Source of the DNA: Isoetes taiwanensis
Taxonomy: Eukaryota > Streptophyta > Lycopodiopsida > Isoetales > Isoetaceae
Reading direction: 5' to 3'
NCBI GenBank assembly: GCA_021234155.1
Contig: JAJEKV010000002.1
Span: 26,777,299 to 26,841,298, forward strand
Length of the DNA: 64,000 nucleotides
This document shows, in pieces, positions 10,770-20,643 of this stretch. Position numbers and translations under genes: made by a program. The notes below the pieces were generated by a model that saw only the letters and a program-made list of their open reading frames with translations, did not search any database and was not told the origin of the DNA. The first letter of the stretch is position 1; the number at the start of each line of letters is the position of its first letter.

Positions 10770-12320
10770 TGTGACGTTCCAAGTATTTATACGATATACG
10801 TATAAATACTATGACACGTCACCCAGTAAAGGTATGCCACCTTGGGGTATTGTAACCTAGGGGGTTGACCTAAAAGGGATTAAATTAGCTATGCTAATTT
10901 AATTACTAAGGATAATAACCTATAATTAAGGAATTAATATCTAAGTGGATTAATTAAGCTAATTAATGGTTTGGGAAGGCGCCACCTGGCACTCGATTGA
11001 CCAGCATGGGGAATGCTAATTGGGGCCATCAAGGTGGATCACTACCCCCATCTCACCCAAAATCGACCCGAAGAAGAGGCGGTTGGCCCAAGTACACAGA
11101 ACTGCGTTGTTTAATCACCCGTGGTTCTTTGAACACCCAGTTACGAGAGATGGAGGCCTCATGACAATGGATCAAGTTGAAACTTCGGGTCGATGTAGAT
11201 AATCTAGTTGACATCTTTAAGGATAGAGCTTGATTAAGTTCTTTGAGTCTTCTCACAGTCGTTCTTACTTAGGATTAACCCTTCTTTGGTATTTAAGATT
11301 ACATTTCAATTATGGATTACGTATGATGGATGGATGGATGTGTATATGAAAGTAGCTCTGTTAAACTTCCATAAAGCGGGGATTAGAGGGGGTAGAGACC
11401 TGCATTGCCATATGCTTTAGTATGCTCCTAGTAGCTTCTTTAATTCCCAATTAGTTGCGGCACATGCACAAGAGACCACCAGTCGTGGATGCTATGGAAT
11501 TGCTTAGCACCCGGATAAAGGGGCGCATTGGTGAAGTGGGGGTGGGGTCTTGCACGAACATAAAAGGCTCTGAGACTCCTGATGGGCTAGGCCTAATAGC
11601 CGGTCCGTAGAGGGCGGGTATAGATGGGTCCGACACTCCACAGGCCTTGAGGGTGTGACCCGTATGGGGCACCACGTGCTTTGAGTAGATTTAGGGTGAG
11701 TAAGTGCAGATGCGGATCGCGAGGGGTGTGGCGCACGTATTCTCTAGCTCACCCATGGAACCCTTGTGATCTGGGAGGGGACACCTCCCCGACCTGCCTC
11801 ATCGGACGGGGGCTTCATGAACCCTGGAGTAGGCTCGAAGGGTGATACCTTGAGTCTGCGTCTCCGGAAGGCTATAGTGATGCCATAGCATGATTGGACT
11901 CATCTGCAAAGTGTGCACAGGAGGGGCGGATGGAGTGGACAACCTTAGCCGATGTTCTATGCCAGCCAACGCCATGCCAAGATTCGGTCTGCTGACCTCT
12001 TGAGGCCTAGCCGTCAGTCGATCCTCACTGGAGTCTGAGCCGGGGTAGAACCATGGGTTTGGGGTGTTTTCCCCAGTATTTAACGCATATTCCTTGTTGT
12101 TGTCACTTGGATGGATGTGCCACCCTTCGTGATGGTATTTTATGATATGATTATGCTGCATGCTAACCTTGTATTCACGCTTCCGCGACATAGGAGCCCC
12201 ATTGAAGGCGTGGGCCCGAGTTATACGGAGGGCCCTGCTCGTGGTGAGTTGGTCGCCATGGGAGGGGAAAGTCCCCGTATGTATACGTCCGAGTGTCGTA
12301 TATGTTCAGGGAGCGTCACA
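10770..12320 (+). repeat. 5' LTR of the gypsy element
   Basis: Starts TGTGACG and ends CGTCACA, a 7-bp terminal inverted repeat, directly before the primer site. It matches 32179-32207 plus 36502-38074. A block of about 50 bp (37921-37968 in the 3' LTR) is missing here near 12210, and several short patches differ. That divergence suggests an old insertion or local sequence errors. Confidence 0.93.
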
Positions 12321-12321
12321 G

Positions 12322-12335
12322 TGGTATCAGAGCCG
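12322..12335 (+). promoter_or_regulatory. Primer-binding site, tRNA-iMet
   Basis: TGGTATCAGAGCC begins two bases after the 5' LTR. It is the standard complement of the 3' end of plant initiator tRNA-Met and would prime minus-strand DNA synthesis. Confidence 0.92.
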
Positions 12336-12994
12336 TGATTTCAGTTACTCGAAATCATAGCACCGACCAAACCCTAACTCGTTAGTTCGGTAGTTAGGAG
12401 GGAGTTTAAGCTAGTGTGATTGTTTAGCTCTTTGATGTTTGGTTTTGTGCTAGGTTAATGTCATAGATTGTAAGTTCTATAGACCCAAGTTTGGAAGGGC
12501 TATAACTTTTTGTAGGTAGCTCGGATGAATGCAAAAATGGCTCCAATGGATCGGGCACCTCTCAAATACCCTAGGGGGCGCGTCTCCCGAGGGCGGGACG
12601 TCAACGGTCGGCCGAAAAGTCAAAAGGGGCACTGCTGTCGTCCGAGGCATTTCTCTCGTGAAGTTATGACCGTATAACGCTCGCAGCGCCCCATACGGTC
12701 CTGCGTATTTTTATACGCGCCCGTTTTTTTTTTTTTTTTTTGAAAAAGTTTTTTAATAAAAAAGTTAAAAGTTAAAAAAAATCAAATTTGGGTCGTTTTT
12801 TTAAGAAAGTGTGTTTCTTTGCACGACTTCTTACTGCCATAGCCGCCGGACCTGAGTTTCCTTTCTGCCATAGCCGACCTCTACCGCCACCTTGCATCTA
12901 CCCTAAACCCCTAGCGCCCTCGCCTACTCCCTAGCGCCACTTGTTTAAGCTTGAGCGCCCTACTTCTTCTTCCTTGTTATCCATCGCCAGTTCT

Positions 12995-13624
12995 ATGATG
13001 CCGCGCTTCAAGCTGACGGTCGACCTAAAGAAGATGAACGTCTTCCAACTGTGTAGCGTCCTATTAGACTATCTTTCGAAGGAAGACCCTATGATCGACA
13101 CTGTCTTAGATCTACTCGTGACTCATTTCACTGCGGGCCGTAGAATCCCCTACCCGATCTTCCACTTTAACGACCGCTTCCTTATGAAGCTAAACGCTGC
13201 AGACCAACCCTACACCCTTGTGGAGCAGCCTGATCAAGCTTGGGCCCTTGTTAAGTTCTATCCACAAGCCGGTCCCGAGGAAGATCCCGCCGAGCTTATC
13301 AGGACAGAGGCCCAACGGGTCCAGCACCTTGCTAGGGTAGAAGACCTTCAGCAAATAGCTAGTGCCCTACCAGAAGCGCGGGCCAATAGTTTCTACTACC
13401 TTGGTAAAGGCTATGTACTTATCTACAGGGACCATTACAACCTTCCCACCTTCTTTTGGAACGAAGAACTTTATAGCTTTGTTTTTGAAAATGTTCCACC
13501 TAGCTTCACCCAGGATCGCATGGACCTTGTGCAAGCGGACATGTGGGCTCGCCCGACCCGGTACCATACGGAGATTGCCAGGCGCATACAAGCGCGTTTG
13601 GACAAAGAGGCCCGGACTCTTTGA
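12995..13624 (+). CDS. Unrecognised retrotransposon ORF upstream of the H3 frame
   Basis: This is the first ORF after the primer site and leader. I chose the ATG at 12995 (MMPRFKLTVDLKKMNVF) because no ATG lies earlier in the open frame; it gives 209 residues. The protein looks soluble, mostly helical, with aromatic-rich stretches (FYYLGKGYVLIYRDHYN, FFWNEELYSFVFENV) and a basic helix at the end (EIARRIQARLDKEART). No zinc finger, protease, RT or membrane segment is seen. It ends 27 bp before the proposed start of the H3-like frame, so the two could share a transcript. Function unknown. Confidence 0.65.
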   Translation: MMPRFKLTVDLKKMNVFQLCSVLLDYLSKEDPMIDTVLDLLVTHFTAGRRIPYPIFHFNDRFLMKLNAADQPYTLVEQPDQAWALVKFYPQAGPEEDPAELIRTEAQRVQHLARVEDLQQIASALPEARANSFYYLGKGYVLIYRDHYNLPTFFWNEELYSFVFENVPPSFTQDRMDLVQADMWARPTRYHTEIARRIQARLDKEARTL

Positions 13625-13651
13625 GAGAGGGGGCTTAAAAAGAAGAGGAGG

Positions 13652-14348
13652 ATGCCCAAAACCAGCGGGGGGGACCAGCCAGATGGATCAACAAGAGGAC
13701 CAGACAAGTTGATCGGCAAAGGGGATCGAAGCGTTGATCGGCCAGCGGGATCAAAATGTTGATCAAAATGTTGACCAAACGGTGGATCAAACTATTGGCC
13801 AGCAACAAGATCAACATGTAGATCAGGGCGGAGGCAAGAATAGGAAGAATAGGGAGTGGGGTAATAGGAAGAGGAAGAATACAAAACCCGTAAAGGGGGG
13901 TGTGGATTACAAGACCCGCCTGCAGAAGAATGCCACCATTGCCAAGAAGACATCGGCTCAGAGACGCGAGCAGATCGTTCATCGGGCAAAGCATCCGACA
14001 ACAGGTGGGAAATCCATCCCATTATTGAAGCAAACCGTCAAGCCACGGAAGCCCCATAGATATCGACCGGGCACGGTAGCTCTTCGAGAGATACGTAAGT
14101 ATCAGAAGAGTACTGAGCCATTGATTCGTCGGCTCCCTTTTCAGCGGCTTGTTCGGGAAATTGCCCAGGAATTTAGAACCGACCTGAGGTTCCAAGCCTT
14201 TGCGATCCTTGCACTCCAGGAGGCTGCCGAGGCTTACCTCATAGAGATTTTGAGCGACGCCAACCTCTGTGCCATACATGCAAAGAGGGTTACCATAATG
14301 CCAAAGGACCTCCAGCTAGCACGAAGAATCCGAGGGGAGTTTCGGTGA
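13652..14348 (+). CDS. Histone H3-fold protein encoded inside the retrotransposon
   Basis: The last ~99 residues (14049-14345) are a full H3 histone fold: [20 protein letters not shown], then [39 protein letters not shown] and LARRIRG. Loop 1 has the canonical length, not the longer one typical of CENH3. Tyr at position 41 and Leu at 90 (H3 numbering) fit plant H3.3 rather than H3.1. Changes include K79R, G102E, E105S and an altered C-terminus (GEFR). The N-terminal ARTKQTARKS tail is absent. A ~105-residue extension carries a VDQ-type repeat, basic patches and TTGGK, like the K14 context of H3. The frame is open from 13713 without an ATG. The ATG at 13652 is the likely start but needs one frame change near 13735-13760. 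Presumed to enter nucleosome-like particles; that role is inference. Confidence 0.88.
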
Positions 14349-16382
14349 CTAGGCGACTTTCTTTATTCTGTTGTAAAATTATTGTAAACTTATCTATGTA
14401 AAATATTCTCATTTTTGAGGTGTAAATATAAAAATGTCTTTTTTTTCCGCCATTTGTTGTGAATTTAAATATAAATTATTAATTAAATAATAATTTTTAA
14501 TAATAATTTCGGGAAACGTGCCGAAAAGTATAAAGCCCCTTTTCGGCCATTAGGGTTTCATTTCCCTTCTTGCTTTCAACGTTTTACTTCTCCTCCCTTG
14601 CGCCTTTGTTCTCATGGCCAGGGTTGTTTTCGTACGCGTACGAAATGAATCTGGGCGTATTGTACCTTATATTCTATACAGTACGTCCGGTACGTTACAT
14701 AATAACGTCAAAAAATAATTTTTTTTTTTTTTTTAGGTTTACCTTACCCCTTAGCCCTAATATGTTATTTTCGAGTTTCCTAAACCTAATGCAGTCGGCC
14801 GCCAAGCCGACTTATGACCTAGGGTTCGAGAAATGGATTGCACAGGCTACGGGCAGTGAAGAAGCTTCTATTGCAATGTTTTGTTGGCGAAGATGGCAGG
14901 TAAACCGGTTTTCGATGTGAAGAATCTTTGAACAGAGTTCTTAAACGGTTTATAGAACATCTTTTTTCATTCCCGTTCATTCTCTGATAGCCAAATCTAC
15001 CATTTTCAGGTTGTTTGCTTTGTTTACATCTCCTATAGCTACGAAAATATGGAGGATATATGAGCTGCTTGGCAGGAGCTTGTCGTCATTATAGGTACGT
15101 AAAGAGTAAATGAATGAACTGATATTTATGCAAAAGGAACTTGGCATTTGCGCATTTAGTAGATTCAGCCAGGCAGGTAATAGCATTTTGTGGCAGCACT
15201 GAAGTAGCAGTTGTGCTTCATTGTTTCCGAATGACCTGGTTTTGTTGCAAGTTTCGAGTTCTGAACAGGTAAGATACTGTTATCTACTACTATTTCTTTC
15301 TTAGAAATGAGATAGCAGATTTGTTTGAAGATTTCTTTATATTCCAATGAATAAAAGCTTATTGCAACCATCAGTACTTATTTGCAATGCAGTTAAAGAT
15401 GTCAACATTCTTCCTGGGCCAAGGTTGCATCTTAAATCATATTAAAAAGTAAATTTTGATGCTTTACTTGTTTTTAATATTTTTTCATCATGGACCTCTG
15501 TTTTTTCTTTTTCTGAATTGTCTTTATGAAATGGTTTTGTCCCCCCGAAGTGATAAATGTAACATAGCAGATTTATATGTATAGCAGACTTAAAATTTCT
15601 AACAGTCTCAAGTTTAGCATTGTATATTTTGTCAAAAATTATAAGCTAGAAAGTATCTTATATATTCAAAAGTTTTTTGGCTCTGCTTCTGGGCTGCGTG
15701 CTGCTGATTGATGATGGAATGCACTATTATATCTTTCTTCTGGCACTAATACACAGGTGGTTATCTCTATGCAGACCCTACTTTATTCTGCCTTTTTGCA
15801 TTGATTTTTTGGAATGAAAAGCCCTCCCAACATCACTGGCGGTGAGGATTTTATCAAAGATATGAACTGTCCAAGTAGGAAAATAATTGTATGTAGAAAA
15901 ATAATTATCTTTAGGACTTCCGTAAAATTTCGTTTTTGTAAGAAGAAAACTCTCTTTTTGATTTGATCGTTTTCTCTTTTTTTTTGTTCTTGATCATCGT
16001 GATAACGTCTTTGCTAGTATGGTTATCTAGAAACCATGACGTAGAATTTTAAAACAAATTTCGAAGGTAACTAGACACACAAGAAAGTGTCTTTGTTGAT
16101 TAATTTTACATAACTTTCTAAGCTATGTGATATTTATGTTTGTTTACAATTAATAGCCTACACAAGCATTAAAACAACTTGAAATTACATAAGTCACTAT
16201 ACTGGATGTAAAATAATGTTCAGAAAGTATTATATGTAGTGTACATCTGCAACGTACACTACGTACTGTACCTTAATAAAAACAACAGATGAATTACGTA
16301 CTTAAAGTACGAAAAAACTAAAAGTACGAAAACCGTACAGTACGTTAGAAGACGTACGGTACGCAAATCGTACACTACGTAC
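14349..16382. other. Non-coding or intron-like interior of the gypsy element
   Basis: AT-rich, with T and A tracts. A possible exon ends at 14899 in a good donor (TGGCAG/GTAAAC), and intron-like T-rich stretches follow. Clusters of CGTAC/GTACG occur at 14629-14700 and 16235-16385. The tandem duplication begins inside this stretch at about 15423. I cannot support a protein here. Confidence 0.5.
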
Positions 16383-16397
16383 GTGACTACACTGCTC

Positions 16398-17789
16398 ATG
16401 GCTCGCCCAACCCTTCACCAATGGTATCTGGATGGAGAACACTGGGACCCTGCGGTCCCCTTTGATCTTCTTCACCCTTATCTCCTCCAGCAAGTAGACC
16501 TCATCTCTAACATGCAGGCGCATCCCGATTACGCCGCCTTTCTTCAGTTCTATTGCGAAGAGATTCTACCTGCATGTGTCTATGACGAGGATGATTCGCA
16601 GCTCTACCTCGACTTCCACACCCTGCTCCAGATGTTAGGGGGTGATGAGCATGTCCGGAATGTCATTAAGGGCATAAGGAGGCGAGGGACTGACCTCCCC
16701 ATTGTCACAATCGATCGGGAAGCTTGTTTTGAGGCCCGATTTGCACTGGCCATCATTATGGACCAGTATATTGAGGACGAGGAGATAGCTGCTGAGCATT
16801 CCTCTATGCCTGTACCTCCTGACCCGGAAGACGACGAAGTCGTCGACGAGCAGGATTTTACACGGTGGAAGGAGTTAGCCACTGAGGCGCCCGTAGGAAG
16901 GGATAAAGCCATCAAACTTGAAGGGCTCAACCTCCTTCCTACCGTACTCGTGAATAACCAAGAGTACCTGATCCTAGAGGACATTATGTGGGCCTACCGC
17001 GTTATTGCTGATATGCGGGGCCGCAAAAAGATAGAGGTCCTCTATGATCTTGCCGAGTACTGCCAGGATGACTTCCTTGACTTTACAACGCCCGTTGTGC
17101 ATCCGCCACAAGTCGAGGACTTGTTAGCATACCGGCCGGAAGAGTTAGAGCCCGTCGAGGCCCTTTTGTCACTTCGGCAGTTTTTATTGACTGATACACC
17201 CCAGCCTCCAGAGGAGCATTTTGCAGCACCGATGCGGCCTCCTTCTGCAGATCAGCCATTGCAGATTACTATGGGAGGTATGGATGATGAGGAGGAAGAC
17301 CTTTGGGATACCAAGATGAGCCTTAAGAATGACAAGGAAGAAGCAGAGCAGGAGAAGATCCCTCTTAACTTGGAAAAGGAAGCGGAGACCTCCAGGGATC
17401 CCGAAATTAGGGCAATGGGCAACCATGTGACCCGATTCTTCCTTTCAGCCTTCCGGCAAGGTGAGGTCCTATTCTTCTCTAAGAACCTAGGGCCTTCTTC
17501 TGAAGCATCTTGGTGGGCACTTCGTGCCATATCCACCTTGGCGGGCCATAAGAAGATTGACTACCACGCCACCACCCTTACCTTGGTCCGAAGAGATTTG
17601 GCTATCGTAGCATTGGGGGCGTGGCGGGGCTATGCCAACATCGTCTCCTTGTGGCGGCACCTTTGGCCACTTACCACCACCGAGGCGCAGCAGCTCGAGC
17701 ACGCCCTCTCTGCTAGCCCCAGTGCTACTTTGATGCGCTACCGCCCACCTCCTCAGCCTATGGACGAAGAGGAGGGACCTAGTTCTTAG
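16398..17789 (+). CDS. Unrecognised acidic retrotransposon ORF, copy 1 (intact)
   Basis: 463 residues from the ATG at 16398 (MARPTLHQWYLDGEHWDP). It is strongly acidic, with clusters such as PDPEDDEVVDEQDF and GGMDDEEEDLWD, a Pro-rich section (APMRPPSADQP) and an acidic C-terminus (DEEEGPSS). Predicted helices alternate with these linkers. There is no CCHC, no protease motif and no membrane segment. It lies 0.96 kb before gag, where some plant gypsy lineages carry extra ORFs. Acidic, low-complexity proteins include histone chaperones, which is tempting next to an H3-like gene, but no chaperone fold is recognised. Confidence 0.65.
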   Translation: MARPTLHQWYLDGEHWDPAVPFDLLHPYLLQQVDLISNMQAHPDYAAFLQFYCEEILPACVYDEDDSQLYLDFHTLLQMLGGDEHVRNVIKGIRRRGTDLPIVTIDREACFEARFALAIIMDQYIEDEEIAAEHSSMPVPPDPEDDEVVDEQDFTRWKELATEAPVGRDKAIKLEGLNLLPTVLVNNQEYLILEDIMWAYRVIADMRGRKKIEVLYDLAEYCQDDFLDFTTPVVHPPQVEDLLAYRPEELEPVEALLSLRQFLLTDTPQPPEEHFAAPMRPPSADQPLQITMGGMDDEEEDLWDTKMSLKNDKEEAEQEKIPLNLEKEAETSRDPEIRAMGNHVTRFFLSAFRQGEVLFFSKNLGPSSEASWWALRAISTLAGHKKIDYHATTLTLVRRDLAIVALGAWRGYANIVSLWRHLWPLTTTEAQQLEHALSASPSATLMRYRPPPQPMDEEEGPSS

Positions 17790-18009
17790 ACATTTTTTTT
17801 TTTATTATTTTATTTATTATGCATCTTGTACTGAGTACAATTGTAAATTTTGATTTGGCATTATAGCCATCCTATAATATATGTGCTATTGTCTTATGAC
17901 TTATGATTATTGTATCGTTGAATACAATTAAATTGTTTTGTGTTCCCATGATACTTTCTTGTATCTTTTAGACCTTAGAATATAAGAAATTGTCACACTT
18001 TGTATATTC

Positions 18010-18493
18010 ATTCCCTCCGTCTTGCGAGGCGAGGGACTCGAAGAATATGAAGAAAGAATCACCAACCAAATACTGAAGGGACGATCCGGGGCCTCCCAGA
18101 ACAAGACTACGACCCGGCGATATGGGGAGTACCGGGCCGGGGCGATGATTCACGAGGTAGGGGAACCCATGAGCAAGGAGAGCCCTATGATCCAGCTAAA
18201 GGATTGGAAGTAGTCAACATTCTCCCAGAAACGGGCCTTTGAGGACTTCTGACAAACTCTTCGCGAGAACATGGGATTCTTGGGACATGACAAGGCATGA
18301 AGCTTTTGCTGACGCCAACGATCACTTGTGGCAGATTTTCTATGCGCTAAGAAGGCTCTTTAATCTCCTTATCATTAGCCCCACCCTGGACTACCAACAT
18401 GTTATCATCCAGGCCTGGGCTCGCTACAAGCTAGTCAGAGCTGTACGCGAAAGCGTTCGCTACTCTATTTTGTACCCTTTTGCGCAGCCCTAG
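18010..18493 (+). pseudogene. Unrecognised ORF before gag, copy 1 (disrupted)
   Basis: The same frame is open in the second copy (26110-26570) but has frameshifts here between 18010 and 18280, then is intact from ADANDHLWQIFYALRRLF to the stop. The disruptions are dense and local, which fits sequence error as well as mutation. See the copy 2 entry for the protein. Confidence 0.55.
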
Positions 18494-18747
18494 GCCCGGT
18501 CCCCTCAATTTTGTTTTCTACGTTATGTGTGAGTTGAAAAATTCTTCAATGTATAATATCTATCTCTGTATTATATCACTTTAAGTTTTGTCACTACCAG
18601 TGTAATGATCTCTAATGTAACGACTGTTCTTACTTGTAATAAAGATCTTTTCTATTGTACTCTTCTATTTATTCTCTCTCTAAATGCTATCCCAAATGAT
18701 TTTCTTTGTGAGACTTGATGTCACTATAATTCTCTTTATAACTTTTT

Positions 18748-20643
18748 ATGCTCAATATAGACGGTGCACGCAACGCCGCCTGGCAGACGCCCTCGAATGC
18801 CAGTAGACTAACACCTGAACAGGAACTTATGTTGATGAAGAGGCAATTAGTCGAGTTACAAACTTATGTGTTGAATGCCAACCCACCGCAGCATGTACAG
18901 GAGGATGGACCGGAGTTACCTCCGTTACCGCCAAGCCCACCACCACAGCAGCCACTTGCACCCGAACCAGGCCCCATGCCTGTACAAAGGAGGCACCGTT
19001 CCAAACGTCGTCGCAGTTCCTCTAAGGATAGTGCCACCTCCTCACCATCAGCCACTTCTGAGTCCTATGAGTCATCTGTATCCTCTGGAGACCATGCCAA
19101 GCGCCGGGACAAGGAGTACCGTAAGACGGTTGACACAGCTATAACCAGTATATGGAAGAATAGGAAATTGGCCCAGTTTGATGGGAAATCTAGAGGCGGG
19201 CTGAATGCAGAGTCCTGGTTGGACGAGATGAAGAAGTTTGGAAAATCCTATGGCATGACAAAAAAGGACACGGGAAAGGTTGCCACCACAAACCTTACAG
19301 GAGCTGCTCATATTTGGTGGAAGGGCTATGCCAGAGCCAAGCATCTAGATAGAAGCAGATGCAAATTCAGAAAGTTTGCCAAAGCTTTTAAGTCGCATTA
19401 TGTGCCCCGCGCACATAAATGCCAACAGATTCAGACTTTCTACAGGTTAGAGCAGAAGGATATGTCAGTTCAGGCCTACACTGATGAATTCATGCGCTTG
19501 AGGTTGTATATGCCAGGAATGAATGAAAAGAGGGCGGTGGAGGGCTATATTGAAGGGTTGGCCCCATCAATTAAACGAATGGTTAAGGCCATAGACCCGA
19601 AATCAGTTGTTGAGGCTGAGGCTAAGGCATTGAGCCTTGAAGAGGACGCACCACGAAACCAGTACCAGCGCCCCGCCTCTTACTCGCAGCCATGCCCATA
19701 CACACCTTATAAGGGCCGTTCACTGAGTTTGGGGCCCTCTCAGCAGAACTCCAACAGCCGCCAGGAAAAGAAAGTCACCTTCAACATGCCCGACAAACCG
19801 AATAATGTCGGTAAGGAAGTTCGGAACCTCTTACAGTCTATTTCCAAAGAGGCCCGAGAACAGCTACGCAGAGATAAGGCATGTTACAGGTGTATGCGGC
19901 CTGGGCACTACATGCAGAATTGCCCTTATGTCACACAGACTGCCCAGCTGGCTATGGCCGACCTCGATTGGGACGATCTCGAGTCTACACTACCTGTCGA
20001 GGAGGAGGCTCCTGAGTATATTCACGGTGCGTCTCATATCCTTGCAGCTATAGAAACTGGCAATGCTGAAAGTCAGTCTGCCGTTATTTCCACTATAGGT
20101 CAAGTAGACAGTAAGCCTTTCATAATTCTTATGGATACGGGAAGTACACATAATTTTGCTTCTCCTAGAATGGCCCATGTATTGCAGCTTGAGACTTTGA
20201 GGTCCCGACCGAAACCTGTCACCTTAGCCAGTGGTAAAATCAAACATACTCATGGTTGTCGCATTAACCTTAAAATGCAGCTGCCAGGTGCACCGGTTGC
20301 CTTGGGTGCCGGGTTAATGGATATTGGCAAATATGATCTGATTGTTGGTATGGAATTTTTGGCATCTGCAAAAGCCAATATCGACTGCGAAAAGCGGAAG
20401 GTTACCTTCAACGCAGCTAATGGAGCCCGCGTAACTATAAAAGGTGATCCATTAAACCCTATTATGCAGTCTATGTCCATCAGACAGTTAAATAAGGCTA
20501 TACGCAAGGATAAGCTACTTGGCGTCATCAAACTTGCATCCATCGAGTCAGATGCTAAACAGAAACAAATAGTTGATGCTTTGCCAGAAAGCATTGCTAA
20601 TCTTCTTAGGGAATTTAGTGATCTCTTTCCAGACGAGATCTAG
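18748..20643 (+). CDS. gag: Gag and protease of the gypsy element, copy 1
   Basis: The 631-residue frame starts at ATG 18748. After a Pro-rich linker and a basic/Ser-rich patch (RRHRSKRRRSSSKDS), residues ~150-280 form a retrotransposon gag domain (LTGAAHIWWKGYA, EFMRLRLYMPGM). A CCHC zinc knuckle, CYRCMRPGHYMQNC, lies at about 19882-19923. The aspartic protease follows with ILMDTGSTHNFAS at about 20125 and DLIVGMEFL downstream. The frame ends in TAG at 20641 and then continues in the same frame into reverse transcriptase, so gag and pol form one reading frame interrupted by amber codons. Confidence 0.92.
   Translation: MLNIDGARNAAWQTPSNASRLTPEQELMLMKRQLVELQTYVLNANPPQHVQEDGPELPPLPPSPPPQQPLAPEPGPMPVQRRHRSKRRRSSSKDSATSSPSATSESYESSVSSGDHAKRRDKEYRKTVDTAITSIWKNRKLAQFDGKSRGGLNAESWLDEMKKFGKSYGMTKKDTGKVATTNLTGAAHIWWKGYARAKHLDRSRCKFRKFAKAFKSHYVPRAHKCQQIQTFYRLEQKDMSVQAYTDEFMRLRLYMPGMNEKRAVEGYIEGLAPSIKRMVKAIDPKSVVEAEAKALSLEEDAPRNQYQRPASYSQPCPYTPYKGRSLSLGPSQQNSNSRQEKKVTFNMPDKPNNVGKEVRNLLQSISKEAREQLRRDKACYRCMRPGHYMQNCPYVTQTAQLAMADLDWDDLESTLPVEEEAPEYIHGASHILAAIETGNAESQSAVISTIGQVDSKPFIILMDTGSTHNFASPRMAHVLQLETLRSRPKPVTLASGKIKHTHGCRINLKMQLPGAPVALGAGLMDIGKYDLIVGMEFLASAKANIDCEKRKVTFNAANGARVTIKGDPLNPIMQSMSIRQLNKAIRKDKLLGVIKLASIESDAKQKQIVDALPESIANLLREFSDLFPDEI

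Noticed and set aside
11451-12191. Open frames within the gypsy LTRs, both strands
   Set aside because: LTR sequence; the frames are not preserved between the two LTRs.
13362-13712. Second frame overlapping the first unknown ORF
   Set aside because: It shadows the better ORF for most of its length; only its last part may relate to the H3 leader.
14049-14345. H3-like ORF as a centromeric CENH3
   Set aside because: Loop 1 has canonical length and the sequence is much closer to H3.3.
14570-14920. 116-residue open frame after the H3 gene
   Set aside because: Its first half is T-run translation. Only the stretch to the donor at 14899 looks coding, and no acceptor partner was found.
16602-16986. 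Minus-strand ORFs across the acidic and gag-pol ORFs
   Set aside because: Antisense shadows of well-supported plus-strand frames, repeated in both copies only because the DNA is duplicated.
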